A stretch of DNA of 64,000 nucleotides from Corynebacterium aurimucosum ATCC 700975 (GTDB lineage Bacteria > Actinomycetota > Actinomycetes > Mycobacteriales > Mycobacteriaceae), in the NCBI RefSeq assembly GCF_007672725.1, contig NZ_VDTC01000004.1, forward strand, positions 62,001-126,000, in the 5' to 3' direction. Positions 27,314 through 38,161 of the stretch are shown piece by piece. The position numbers and the translations under genes were made by a program. Positions within the stretch are counted from its first letter, which is position 1, and the number at the start of each line of letters is the position of its first letter. The notes beneath the pieces were generated by a model, which made no database searches, was not told the DNA's origin, and worked only from the letters and a program-made list of their open reading frames with translations.

Positions 27314-28474
27314 ATGACTGACAACCGCACCCTTGGCTTTTCCTCTCGTTCAATCCATGCCGGTTACCAGCCGGATCCCTACATGGGATCCATCAACGTA
27401 CCGATCTACGCCTCCACGACCTACCAACAGGACGGCCTCGCGCAGTTGCGCGGCGGCTATGAGTACGGGCGAGTGGCTAACCCCACCGTTCATTCTCTGG
27501 AGAAGACCCTCGCGGCGCTGGAGAATGCCGAGTATGCGCGCTGTTTCGCCACGGGCATGGCGGCCGTCGATACCCTCATTCGGATTCTTGTTCGTCCAGG
27601 TGACCACGTCATCCTCGGCAACGATGCCTATGGCGGCATGTATCGCCTCCTGCACCATGATTACGGCGAGTGGGGTATCGAGCTGTCCATCGTCAACACC
27701 GCCGATGCCGCGGCGGTTAAAGGGGCGCTCAAGGAAAACACCAAGCTGATCTGGTTGGAAACCCCGACCAATCCGGCGACGACGATCACGGATATCGCCG
27801 CAGTCTCTGAGGTTGTTAAGGCGGCTGGCGACGCCCAAGTCGTCGTCGACAACACCTTTGCCACGCCCTACCTGCAGAACCCTTTGGAGTTGGGTGCGGA
27901 CCACGTCCTGCACTCCACCACGAAGTACCTGGGCGGCCACTCGGATGTGCTGGGTGGAGCGGTCGTGACCAACTCCGCGGAGATGGATGAGCGCCTGCTC
28001 TATTTCCAGGGCAACGTCGGCGCGGTGTCCTCACCTTTCGACGCCTACCTCACCGCCCGCGGCATCAAAACCCTTGAAGTGCGGATGGACCGCCACTGTT
28101 CCAATGCGCAGGCCGTGGCCGAGTTTCTGGAATCCCGCCCGGAGGTCAAGCAGGTTCTCTACCCGGGCCTGCCCTCGCATCCGGGCCACGAGCTGGCTAA
28201 GAAGCAGATGCGTGGCTTCGGCGGGATGATGTCCGTGCGCTTCCACAGCGAGGAGCACGCCCGCCAGATTTGTCTCAACACCAAGCTCATCTCGCTGGCC
28301 GAATCCCTCGGCGGCGTGGAGTCCCTCATCGAGCACCCGCAGAACATGACGCACATTTCCGCCGAGGGCTCCGAGCTGGTTCCGCCGGCGGACCTGGTGC
28401 GCATCTCGGTGGGCATCGAGTCCATCGATGACCTGCTCGCGGACCTGGAGCAGGCCCTCGACGCCTTACACTAG
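27314..28474 (+). CDS. metB: Cystathionine gamma-synthase
   Basis: A 386-residue PLP enzyme of the Cys/Met metabolism family. It joins O-acetyl-homoserine (in corynebacteria) and cysteine to cystathionine in methionine synthesis. Motifs: YGRVANPTVHSLEKTLAALE, FATGMAAV, the PLP lysine in HSTTKYLGGHSDVLGG, and SLGGVESLIEHPQNMTH. Distinguishing it from cystathionine gamma-lyase rests on the overall look and the coryneform context upstream (MscS, globin). The start is ATG 27314. Confidence 0.9.
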   Translation: MTDNRTLGFSSRSIHAGYQPDPYMGSINVPIYASTTYQQDGLAQLRGGYEYGRVANPTVHSLEKTLAALENAEYARCFATGMAAVDTLIRILVRPGDHVILGNDAYGGMYRLLHHDYGEWGIELSIVNTADAAAVKGALKENTKLIWLETPTNPATTITDIAAVSEVVKAAGDAQVVVDNTFATPYLQNPLELGADHVLHSTTKYLGGHSDVLGGAVVTNSAEMDERLLYFQGNVGAVSSPFDAYLTARGIKTLEVRMDRHCSNAQAVAEFLESRPEVKQVLYPGLPSHPGHELAKKQMRGFGGMMSVRFHSEEHARQICLNTKLISLAESLGGVESLIEHPQNMTHISAEGSELVPPADLVRISVGIESIDDLLADLEQALDALH

Positions 28475-28503
28475 TAATCGGAGAATCTACCTGTAGGAGA
28501 GGC

Positions 28504-29715
28504 ATGACACGAACCACACAACAATTGGGGTCCTTCAGCGATGAGGTGGACGCAGCACGAGAGTTCTGGGCCTCATACTTCGACGAGATTCCAGTTCCAT
28601 TTGCGAACGGTTCCGATGAACCTACCGAGGAGTTCATTCAATTCCTCCAAGGAACCCACCCCAGGTACCCGCAGGCCACCGTTGCGTCGCAAGGTGAAAA
28701 CGTGGAAGCATTCCTGAAATCTTGCATGCACGAGCAGGACTTTGCCACTTTTACTAAGTGGAATGCAGATGCCCTCAATGGCGACAGCCTTAACCTCGAA
28801 AGCCCAACGTTTAAGGAGTATCTCTGCGGCGCAGTTTTCGCTCCTTCTGATGCCTTTAAGAAGCGCATTAGTGCTGAATTTAAGGATGAGCGCATCGAGG
28901 AGAGTGCCGAGGCAATCAAGGAGGCATTTAGCGCGGAGGCTGCGGAGAGTGCCGCGAGCCTTACGCGAACCGTTCCGGAATCCTTGTCGGTCAAGCTAGA
29001 TAGCGGCATCGAGCACATTCGCATCCTGTGGCTGCTGAAGAATCCGGCATATGGCGGAAATGACGTCATCAGACTGTCTCGAGACGGTATGGAAGGCGTA
29101 GCAAATACAAAAGATGGGGGAGAGGCCTTTACTCCCTTCATCAGGGATCAAGGCAACGTCGCGGCGCTGTTCTCGAATGACGTCGACAACGCTCGCTTGC
29201 CCTGGGACATTGCAGATGACAAAGGCTGGTATTTCGATCGCGCACGCTTTTACCTCTTCGATGACTGTGAAGAAAAAGAGCCTGTTTCGTGGAATGAGGT
29301 CATTCCGCAGCGCCCGGAGTCGGGTGAGCGAGCAGGTGACATCGTGCGCATGGAGATGTTCCCCTACAGGACCAAAGCGTCTGGTGACATCCCCAAGGTC
29401 ATCGAAAGCAACAACAAGAAGGGACTTGTTCTACCGTCTCAGGAGCGCGTGTTCAGATGCCTCATCGCCTTCCTCAAAGAGGCTAAGCACGGCTACATTA
29501 TTTGCGCCCGTGACCCGCAGCTATGGCGAGATGTTATCGGTGCTTTTATCGACGCGACCCCTTCTCTCGAAGTTGAAAAGGACGCAATCCTTGCGGCGTT
29601 TACGGGTCACGTATGGGAGTTCAAGGGACAGAACGCGCACCTCAATGTGAAGAATCTCGTTCCACCACTAGATAGCCGCGTCGCGGCGCTGCAACAGGTC
29701 TTCGCACGCAAATAG
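28504..29715 (+). CDS. Orphan 403-residue protein, possible UDG-like fold
   Basis: A hypothetical soluble acidic protein of 403 residues whose codons are visibly less GC-rich than its neighbours, suggesting acquisition. The N-terminal 180 residues are helical and charged. The C-terminal half has spaced motifs ILWLLKNPAYGGND, VRMEMFPYRTKASG and YIICARDPQLWRDVI. Their order resembles the small-molecule-like NPxx / FPY / late R motifs of uracil-DNA-glycosylase-fold proteins found near defence genes; this is a pattern-level inference only. ATG behind gtaggag. Monocistronic, sharing a terminator with the convergent flavoprotein gene. Confidence 0.7.
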   Translation: MTRTTQQLGSFSDEVDAAREFWASYFDEIPVPFANGSDEPTEEFIQFLQGTHPRYPQATVASQGENVEAFLKSCMHEQDFATFTKWNADALNGDSLNLESPTFKEYLCGAVFAPSDAFKKRISAEFKDERIEESAEAIKEAFSAEAAESAASLTRTVPESLSVKLDSGIEHIRILWLLKNPAYGGNDVIRLSRDGMEGVANTKDGGEAFTPFIRDQGNVAALFSNDVDNARLPWDIADDKGWYFDRARFYLFDDCEEKEPVSWNEVIPQRPESGERAGDIVRMEMFPYRTKASGDIPKVIESNNKKGLVLPSQERVFRCLIAFLKEAKHGYIICARDPQLWRDVIGAFIDATPSLEVEKDAILAAFTGHVWEFKGQNAHLNVKNLVPPLDSRVAALQQVFARK

Positions 29716-29718
29716 CAC

Positions 29719-29746
29719 GTGACCCCGAGGAATGAGTCGGGGCCAC
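29719..29746. terminator. Bidirectional hairpin between convergent genes
   Basis: Stem GTGACCCCGA / TCGGGGCCAC with one bulge separates the orphan gene and the FAD protein gene. No T-tract on either strand. Confidence 0.55.
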
Positions 29747-29753
29747 GCGGCGG

Positions 29754-31634
29754 CTAGAGCGTGCCGAGCAGGGAGCCGGCCGTGCGGTCGGTCTCCTGCA
29801 GCATGAGTGGGTCCGTGCCGGGCATGGGGGAGATGGTGGTGTCCGGCCACTGCGAATAGGTGGGGATGCCCACGATGTGCAGGCGCGGGTCTTCGGTGCC
29901 ACCGGGGTTGACCACGCGGCGGTTCCATGTCGTCTCCGGCGAGCCGGTGGACTGACCATGGTCGACGAACGCTCGCACCCGCCCATTGAGGGACACCGCG
30001 AGAGGATCACCGGCGCGGCGGACATCGGGGGAGTGCATCCAGGCGTCGATAAGCCAGGCGGAGGAAGCCTCGTTGTGCACGGTGCGCAGCGTGAACTTCT
30101 CTCCGATCTCCAGCTGGGGGCGCTGCCCCAGGAAGGTGACGAGGCCGGCGTCGACAAGCGCGAGCAGCTGGCGGGTGCGGAAGAGCGGCGGACCCGACCC
30201 CACCATCTGCCCGAAGGCCATGAACTCCTTGAAGGTGCTGGTGCGCGACTCCCACGTCATCCGGCCTTCCGAGCCGGCAATCGACGAGGGCTTGCGCGCG
30301 GCCGAGATAGCCCACAGCGCGGACTTCAGCGGGGAATCGGCGGCGGCGACGGCCTCGATGATGTCGCGTGCTAGGCCTTCGGCAATGTACTCGGTGACCT
30401 CACCACCGGTGAAATCATCGAGCGGGTTCGCCCAGTGCGCAAGATCTAACGGCTGGGCGGAGGAACCCTCGAGGGCTACGGTGAGCTGGTCCGCCATGCC
30501 TGTCAGGTCGTCGGCATCCACCGCGGTGGCGTCGATGGTGGCGATGATATCCGCGAGGGGGCGCTGCGGGGCATCGGGTGCGACCCGCGCCTGGTTCTCG
30601 TAGTACTCGGCGTAGGCATCGCGCAGAATGTGCGGCAGTAGTTGCGTGCCGAAGTTCAGCTCAGCCTCCGGATCCAGGGCGGCCACCGCGGCGCGGAAGC
30701 GGGTCAGGGCGGCCTTCGGCGGCAGCGCGTGGTATTCCGACTTCGGGATATAAGGGTAGCCGCGGCCGGAGGAGACGATGAAGTGCGGCTCCTCACCGCT
30801 GGGCTCGTAGCGCAGCCCGGAGCGCGTGGAGGGATCCTCCACAAACTCACCACCGCGGTCGATGGTGAGCAGCGCCATGATGTCGAAAAAGCCCATACCC
30901 AGGCCGCGGACCAGGACCTTCTCGCCCGCGGGGACCGCAGACACCGGCTGTTCGACGGGGTTGTCTGGCCGCACCCAATGCAGGTCCGAGTGTGCAGCCT
31001 CCGCCAGGGGGCGTTCGGACTCGCTCAGCGCGGGCACCTGCCAGCCGTAGGCCAGGACGGTGGCGTCGGCGGTGACGGTGGAGGCGTCGGAAAGTGCTAT
31101 GACATCGTGGTCCTCAGCGGCTTCGATGGACAGCGCGCGGGCGCGGTGCTGGACGACGTCCACGCTCTCCGGCAGCTGCGCCAGCGCAACCTCAAAGACC
31201 CACTCCAGGTAGGCGCCGTAAAGCGCGCGGGAGGGGTTGGACTCCGGGCGGGTGTGCGCGAGCTCTTCGGCAAAGGAAGCAGCGAGCTCCTCGCGCGGCG
31301 GGTGGGAATCATAAAGCTCCAGCTTGGCAGGCGCGATGTCGGGGCGCTCGCCGCGCAGGAGCTGGATCCACTCGTAGAGGATGGGGCCCTCGAGGACCGG
31401 CGCGGTGGTGGTGGAGCTGGGCTCGGTGAACAGAGTGACCGCGCCGGCCAGCGTGTTCATGCACAACGTGCGGGTCTGCTCCGTATCCCAAATGCGGCCA
31501 GCGCCCAGCGGGGCATCATCGATGATGTGGAGGTGCAGGGGTGACTCAAGGGGGGTCGCGCGCAGGTGGGCCGCGAGGCGCTCGACCAGCGAGATGCCGC
31601 GCGGGCCGGCCCCGACGATGGCGATGGAGGGCAT
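29754..31634 (-). CDS. FAD/NAD(P)-binding protein (NAD_binding_9 type)
   Basis: A 626-residue flavoprotein. The N-terminal dinucleotide-binding motif is IAIVGAGPRGISLVERLAAH; RIWDTEQTRTLCMNT is the family's next conserved block; VLVRGLGMGFFDIMALLT is a second nucleotide-binding region in the middle; and there is a C-terminal HIVGIPTYSQWPDTTISP. No membrane segment. Proteins of this type are encoded beside peptide-type ABC importers and peroxidase-like proteins. ATG 31634 has GAGG at the right distance; a TTG at 31649 is less likely. It is divergent from the importer operon with a McbR box between. Substrate unknown; an oxygenase or dehydrogenase acting on a sulfur compound is a plausible guess. 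Confidence 0.82.
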   Translation of the reverse strand: MPSIAIVGAGPRGISLVERLAAHLRATPLESPLHLHIIDDAPLGAGRIWDTEQTRTLCMNTLAGAVTLFTEPSSTTTAPVLEGPILYEWIQLLRGERPDIAPAKLELYDSHPPREELAASFAEELAHTRPESNPSRALYGAYLEWVFEVALAQLPESVDVVQHRARALSIEAAEDHDVIALSDASTVTADATVLAYGWQVPALSESERPLAEAAHSDLHWVRPDNPVEQPVSAVPAGEKVLVRGLGMGFFDIMALLTIDRGGEFVEDPSTRSGLRYEPSGEEPHFIVSSGRGYPYIPKSEYHALPPKAALTRFRAAVAALDPEAELNFGTQLLPHILRDAYAEYYENQARVAPDAPQRPLADIIATIDATAVDADDLTGMADQLTVALEGSSAQPLDLAHWANPLDDFTGGEVTEYIAEGLARDIIEAVAAADSPLKSALWAISAARKPSSIAGSEGRMTWESRTSTFKEFMAFGQMVGSGPPLFRTRQLLALVDAGLVTFLGQRPQLEIGEKFTLRTVHNEASSAWLIDAWMHSPDVRRAGDPLAVSLNGRVRAFVDHGQSTGSPETTWNRRVVNPGGTEDPRLHIVGIPTYSQWPDTTISPMPGTDPLMLQETDRTAGSLLGTL

Positions 31635-31654
31635 AAAAATCAACCTCAAACTTT

Positions 31655-31670
31655 TAGACTGTGCTGTCTA
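31655..31670. promoter_or_regulatory. Perfect McbR-type operator
   Basis: TAGAC-TGTGCT-GTCTA is an exact match to the McbR palindrome TAGAC-N6-GTCTA. It lies 21 bp upstream of the FAD protein start and 84 bp upstream of the importer's GTG, so one bound dimer could repress both directions. McbR is the sulfur/methionine repressor of corynebacteria. Confidence 0.8.
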
Positions 31671-31753
31671 GTGGAATAATACCGGTCAGTATGCGTTGTG
31701 TTAAATCCGTAGACACAATTCAAACCGACTATCTACTCTCTGAAAGCAATACC

Positions 31754-33394
31754 GTGAAAACCCTACGCGCACTCGCCGCCACCCTGGCAGCAGCCTTCGC
31801 CTTAGCAGGCTGCTCCGCCGCGGAGCGGCCGGACGGGGAGGACAACGTCCTCACCTACCTAGAGCCGCAGTTCTTCCGCACGCTCTACCCGCCGGCCGCC
31901 GGCTTTTATCCCAACGGTGGCGTGGTCAACCAGCTGACCGATCGTCTCCTGTACCAAGACCCCGAGACCCTCGAACTTTCGCCGTGGATTGCCACGGAGA
32001 TGCCCAAAGTCAACGCCGATGCTACGGAGTACACGTTTAATATCCGTACCGACGTCACCTACTCCGACGGTTCCCCGCTAACTGCCGAAAACGTCGTGGC
32101 CAACTTCGATCTCTTCGGCCGCGGCGATAAGTCCCGCACGCTGACCAGCTCAGAGCAGATCGCCAACTATGACCACGGCGAGGTCGTGGACGAGGACACC
32201 GTGAAGTTCTACTTCACCCAGCCTTCCCCGGGCTTCCTCCAGGCCACCTCTGCCTACAACGCCGGCCTGCTCTCCGATTCAACGCTGGCCTTGGACAACG
32301 AGGGCTTCGGTCCCGGCAACGCGGTCAACGTCATTGGCTCGGGCCCCTTCGTGGTGGAATCGGAAGAAATCGGCACCGACCTCAAGCTCAAGACCCGCGA
32401 GGACTACGACTGGGCCCCGCCGGCCGTGAAGCACCAAGGGCGCGCGGAGATCGACGGCGTCCACTACATCCTCGCCGCCGAAGAATCCGTGCGCACTGGC
32501 GCCATCCTCTCCGGCCAGGCCGATATCGCCCGCCAGATCTCCGCACCGCAGGAGTCACTGCTCAAGGACCGGGGTGTTGGCATCATCTCGCGCGGCACGA
32601 ACTCCATGAACAACCAGTTCGCCTTCCGCTTCGACCACCCGTTGCTGCAGGACAAGCGCGTGCGCGAGGCCATCATCCACGGCGTGGACCGCGAGGAGAT
32701 TCTCCGCGTTCTCTTCTCCGAGTCTTATCCACTGGCCACCTCGACGGTGGCCAAGACCGGCCTGGCCTACAAGGACCAGTCCGCCGCCTATGCCTTCGAC
32801 CCCGAAGAGTCCAAGCGACTCCTCGACGAGGCCGGCTGGGAACCCGGGCCGGACGGCATCCGCGTCAAGGACGGCCAGCGCCTCGTCCTGCGCACCAATA
32901 CCGCGTTGCCGCAGCCGCGTTCCAAGGAAGTCATGACCATGGTGCAGGACCAGCTGGGTGAGCTGGGCATCGGCATCCAAGTCAACGCCGGCGACCAGGC
33001 CACGCAGAACGCCGATGCCAAGGACGTTGACAAGGTGCAGATCTACCACTCGATGGTGGGCCGCGCCGACTATGACGTCATCACCTCGCTCTACGGCATC
33101 AACAACCGCGACGCCTTCCTCAACCAAGACGCGGAGGGCACCCCAATCGACGCGCACCTGCAGGAGCTTCTCGACGCCGTCCTCGACACCCCCGACAAGG
33201 AAGGCCGCATCAAGGCCACGGAAGAAGTCCAGGACTACATCACCGAGCAGGCCTATGCGCTGCCGCTCTTTGAGGAACCTGTGGTCTACGCCGTCCGTCC
33301 AGGCATTTCGGGCTTTAGCCCGGAATCGGTGGCGCGCCCGTGGTTCTACGAGGTGTCCATCGACGCCGCGGCATCGGATGAGGAGGAGAAATAA
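31754..33394 (+). CDS. Peptide-type ABC transporter substrate-binding lipoprotein
   Basis: Family 5 extracellular solute receptor of 546 residues. The GTG at 31754 (VKTLRALAATLAAAFALAGC) gives a lipoprotein signal with lipobox LAGC. Family blocks include NVLTYLEPQFFRTLYPPA, the signature FNIRTDVTYSDGSPLTAENV, VDREEILRVLFSE, and a C-terminal AYALPLFEEPVVYAVRPG. The stop is directly followed by the permease ATG. It resembles receptors of the KPN_01854 type, which co-occur with CMD-domain proteins as here. Ligand unknown. Confidence 0.88.
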   Translation: MKTLRALAATLAAAFALAGCSAAERPDGEDNVLTYLEPQFFRTLYPPAAGFYPNGGVVNQLTDRLLYQDPETLELSPWIATEMPKVNADATEYTFNIRTDVTYSDGSPLTAENVVANFDLFGRGDKSRTLTSSEQIANYDHGEVVDEDTVKFYFTQPSPGFLQATSAYNAGLLSDSTLALDNEGFGPGNAVNVIGSGPFVVESEEIGTDLKLKTREDYDWAPPAVKHQGRAEIDGVHYILAAEESVRTGAILSGQADIARQISAPQESLLKDRGVGIISRGTNSMNNQFAFRFDHPLLQDKRVREAIIHGVDREEILRVLFSESYPLATSTVAKTGLAYKDQSAAYAFDPEESKRLLDEAGWEPGPDGIRVKDGQRLVLRTNTALPQPRSKEVMTMVQDQLGELGIGIQVNAGDQATQNADAKDVDKVQIYHSMVGRADYDVITSLYGINNRDAFLNQDAEGTPIDAHLQELLDAVLDTPDKEGRIKATEEVQDYITEQAYALPLFEEPVVYAVRPGISGFSPESVARPWFYEVSIDAAASDEEEK

Positions 33395-34405
33395 ATGACA
33401 ACCCGCCAACTCTTCAGCCGCATTGGGCAGGCCCTCCTCGTGCTGCTCATTACCTACACCGTGGCCTTTGTGCTCCTGTCGGCGCTGCCATCGGATGCCG
33501 TCCAGTCGCGCTTCGGCGACCCTGCCCTGGGCCTGTCCCAGGCGGAGATTGAGGCTATTCGGGAGGAGATGGGCGTCGACAAGCCGCTCGTGGTGCAGTA
33601 CTTCACCTCCCTGGGTGGCTTCCTCACCGGGCACTTCGGCAACTCCACGCAGTCGGGCGCTCCGGTAGCCACGCTGCTTGCCGACGCCCTTCCCCACACC
33701 CTCATCCTTGCCGCCAGTGCCATCGTTCTCGCACTCATCGTGGCCGTGCTCGTGGCCTTTGTGGCCACGCTGCCGGGGCTTGGCGCCATCGGTTCTTTCT
33801 TCCGGGGACTGCCTTCCTTCATGGTCTCGCTGCCCGGCTTCTGGATTGCCATCCTGCTCATCCAGTTCTTTTCCTTCCAGCTGGGCTGGGTGCGCGTCAT
33901 TGAACCCGGCAGCGTGGAGGGCCTCATCCTGCCTACCGTGACGCTCTCGGTTCCTATGGCCGCGCCGCTCATCCAAGTGCTGATCCGCTCCATCGATGAG
34001 ACGCAATCGCGGCCCTTCGTCCAGGCGGTGCGCGCACGCGGTGCCTCGGAGGCGTGGATCTTCTGGCGAACTGTCCTGCGCAATTCGCTGCTGCCCACCT
34101 TGACCATGGCGGGCCTGCTCTTCGGTGAGCTCGTCGGCGGTGCCGTGGTGACCGAGACCGTCTTTGGCCGCACCGGCTTGGGCTACATGGTGGCGCAGGC
34201 CGTGGCGAACCGCGATACCCCGGTGCTGCTGGCTGTGGTTCTCATCGCTGCGACCTCCTACATCATCATCAACCTCGTGGTGGACCTGCTCTACCCGGTG
34301 CTGGATCCGCGCCTGCGCGCCAGCACCCCAGAGCGAGCTGCCCGCCGCAGCACAGATTCCGCCACCACCTCGGCCGCTACTTCGGAAAGGACGGTGCGCT
34401 CATGA
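33395..34405 (+). CDS. Peptide-type ABC transporter permease (DppB-like)
   Basis: A 336-residue membrane protein with the DppB hallmark N terminus (an early helix, VLLSALPSDAVQSRFGDPAL) and the EAA coupling loop VRARGASEAWIFWRTVLRN followed by FGELVGGAVVTETVFGRTGLG. The start abuts the receptor stop, and the 3' end overlaps the next permease by 4 nt. It pairs with the following DppC-like protein to form the channel. Confidence 0.93.
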   Translation: MTTRQLFSRIGQALLVLLITYTVAFVLLSALPSDAVQSRFGDPALGLSQAEIEAIREEMGVDKPLVVQYFTSLGGFLTGHFGNSTQSGAPVATLLADALPHTLILAASAIVLALIVAVLVAFVATLPGLGAIGSFFRGLPSFMVSLPGFWIAILLIQFFSFQLGWVRVIEPGSVEGLILPTVTLSVPMAAPLIQVLIRSIDETQSRPFVQAVRARGASEAWIFWRTVLRNSLLPTLTMAGLLFGELVGGAVVTETVFGRTGLGYMVAQAVANRDTPVLLAVVLIAATSYIIINLVVDLLYPVLDPRLRASTPERAARRSTDSATTSAATSERTVRS

Positions 34406-35256
34406 GCATGACGCACACCAATCCGCTGCGTTCTTCACGAGCGCCGCGCCGCCACACCGCGAATCCCTGGCTCGCGCCGGGTTCCATCATCGCCATCGTG
34501 GTCCTCGTGATCGCTTTCCTGGCCGCGCTTTTCCCAAGTCTGTTCACCTCGGCCGACCCTTATGCGGGCACCGATGTGGCCCTGTTGCCGCCGGGGGAGT
34601 CCGGCCACCTCATGGGCACGGATGCGGTGGGGCGCGACCTCTATGCGCGCATCGTTTACGGTGCCCGCCAGTCGCTCCTCGGCGCGCTGATCGCCGTGGC
34701 CGTCGGCCTGGTCGTCGGCACGCTCATCGGTTTGCTCGCCGGCTCCCTGCGCGGAGCGGTGGACACCGTCCTCATGCGCGTGGTCGACGTGCTTCTTTCT
34801 ATCCCCGGCATCCTGTTGTCGCTGTCCATCATCATCGTGCTGGGCTTCGGCTCGGTGCAGGCGGCGGTGGCTGTCGGTGCGACCTCGGTGGCGACCTTCG
34901 CGCGCCTGGCCCGCTCCCAGGTGATCACCGTGGCCAGCTCGGACTACATCGAGGCCGCTTATGGCGCCGGCGCGACCCACGCCACCGTGCTTTTCCGACA
35001 CGTCCTTCCCAATTCACTTACCCCGGTTATCGCCCTGGCCACCCTGCAATTCGGCACCGCTATCCTGCAGCTGTCCATCCTCGGCTTCCTGGGCTACGGC
35101 GCCCCGCCGCCGACCCCGGAGTGGGGGCTTATCATCGCCGAAGGCCGCGACTTCATGGCCACCGCCTGGTGGCTCATCATCCTGCCCGGCATCGCGCTGG
35201 TCGCCGTGGTGATGTCCGCCAACCGCCTGTCCCAAAACTTCCCCGTGGAGGCCTAA
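34402..35256 (+). CDS. Peptide-type ABC transporter permease (DppC-like)
   Basis: A 284-residue membrane protein. DppC signature block GHLMGTDAVGRDLYARIVYG near residue 70 and the coupling loop AAYGAGATHATVLFRHVLPN followed by SILGFLGYGAPPPTPEWG. A cytoplasmic N terminus of about 30 residues precedes the first helix. Translationally coupled at both ends. Confidence 0.93.
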   Translation: MSMTHTNPLRSSRAPRRHTANPWLAPGSIIAIVVLVIAFLAALFPSLFTSADPYAGTDVALLPPGESGHLMGTDAVGRDLYARIVYGARQSLLGALIAVAVGLVVGTLIGLLAGSLRGAVDTVLMRVVDVLLSIPGILLSLSIIIVLGFGSVQAAVAVGATSVATFARLARSQVITVASSDYIEAAYGAGATHATVLFRHVLPNSLTPVIALATLQFGTAILQLSILGFLGYGAPPPTPEWGLIIAEGRDFMATAWWLIILPGIALVAVVMSANRLSQNFPVEA

Positions 35257-35257
35257 C

Positions 35258-36925
<1,668 letters not shown>

Positions 36926-36955
36926 CCTGGGGCGAACACAAGAAAGGATTAATTC

Positions 36956-38143
36956 ATGGCAGACATCATTAACCTGTTGGCGGGTGTTGAGGGGGACGTC
37001 GCCAAGCTGCGCGAGCGCCGGCCCGAGGCCAAGGAGAACGCACAGGCCTCCTTCGCCGCGCTCCTTGAGCCTGCGGAGCCCGGTACGTTCAGCTATGCGG
37101 AGCGCTACGCCATCGCCACCTTCGTTGCGGGCGTGTATCAGGCGACGCCTGCCGTCGCCTTTTATTCTGACCTGCTGGCGGAGGAGTCGGAGGAACTCGC
37201 CGCCGAAATATCCCGCGCGGTGGAGAGCGGCATCACCACCGGCCCGTATATTGATGGCGGCTTCACGCTTTTCGAGGTCTCCCAGCGCCTCGCCGCCGCC
37301 CTCGACTTCGCCCACCTTCTGGTCTTCCACCCCAAGGATGCTTCTCCAGCTGCGATTGGTCACCTGCAGGCGGCCGGCTGGTCCGACGATGACATCGTGA
37401 CGCTGGCGCAGCTGGTCAGCTTCCTGTCTTTCCAGCTGCGCGTGGCGCACGGCCTCTCCGTGCTTGCCGGTACTGCACAGCCCGCGCCCGTGACTGAGGC
37501 GCCGCGTCCCACCCAGACCCCGGAGTGGGTGCCGGGGGAGGGGACGCTGGTGCCGGACGTCGCCAAGCCGCAGGGCTTTGTAGCGCACTCGCTGGGCTGG
37601 AAGCCGTGGGTGCCGCCGCAGCCGAAGGAGGAGTTCACAGACGCGCAGCGCGATGCGCTCATTAAGCCCGAGCGCATCGATATGGAGTACTTCCGTCTGC
37701 TCGCCCGCGATCCGGCCGCGCTCAAGGCGCGCACGCTCACGGACCTGGACATCTTCTACAACACCGACGGCGGACTCGGCCGCGCCGAGCGTGAGCTGGC
37801 CGCCACGGTGGTATCGCGTCTCAACGGTTGCGAGTACTGCGCGTCGGTGCACCAGCAGCGCGCCAAGGAAGAGGGCGGTGACGCCGCGGCGATTGACCGT
37901 CTGCTCGAGGAGGGCGTAGATGCTGACCTGGGCTCGGCGCAGTGGTCCGCCATTCGCGATGCCGCCCTGGCCCTGACCGAGTCACCCTTTGCCTTCGACG
38001 CCTCCCACGTTGAACGCCTCGAGGCCGTGGGATTCGATACCCTAGCCATCATCGATGTCATCAACTCCACCGCGTTCTTCAACTGGGCCAACCGCCTGAT
38101 GCTGACGCTGGGGGAGCCGGATGTGCCGAAGCGCTTCCGCTAA
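36956..38143 (+). CDS. Fused CMD-domain / AhpD-like alkylhydroperoxidase protein
   Basis: A 395-residue soluble protein with two carboxymuconolactone-decarboxylase-like domains. The N-terminal one (about 1-185) has no Cys pair and corresponds to the Avi_7170-like family. The C-terminal one (about 215-395) has the AhpD motif CEYCASVHQQ with both Cys and the His, corresponding to the Avi_7169-like family. In other bacteria these are separate neighbours of KPN_01854-type importers and a luciferase-like monooxygenase; here they are one chain and no luciferase-like gene is in the window. The Cys pair suggests a thiol peroxidase or disulfide-linked role on the imported compound. Ribosome site gaaagga. 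Confidence 0.8.
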   Translation: MADIINLLAGVEGDVAKLRERRPEAKENAQASFAALLEPAEPGTFSYAERYAIATFVAGVYQATPAVAFYSDLLAEESEELAAEISRAVESGITTGPYIDGGFTLFEVSQRLAAALDFAHLLVFHPKDASPAAIGHLQAAGWSDDDIVTLAQLVSFLSFQLRVAHGLSVLAGTAQPAPVTEAPRPTQTPEWVPGEGTLVPDVAKPQGFVAHSLGWKPWVPPQPKEEFTDAQRDALIKPERIDMEYFRLLARDPAALKARTLTDLDIFYNTDGGLGRAERELAATVVSRLNGCEYCASVHQQRAKEEGGDAAAIDRLLEEGVDADLGSAQWSAIRDAALALTESPFAFDASHVERLEAVGFDTLAIIDVINSTAFFNWANRLMLTLGEPDVPKRFR

Positions 38144-38161
38144 CGAGAAGGAGGAACAACC

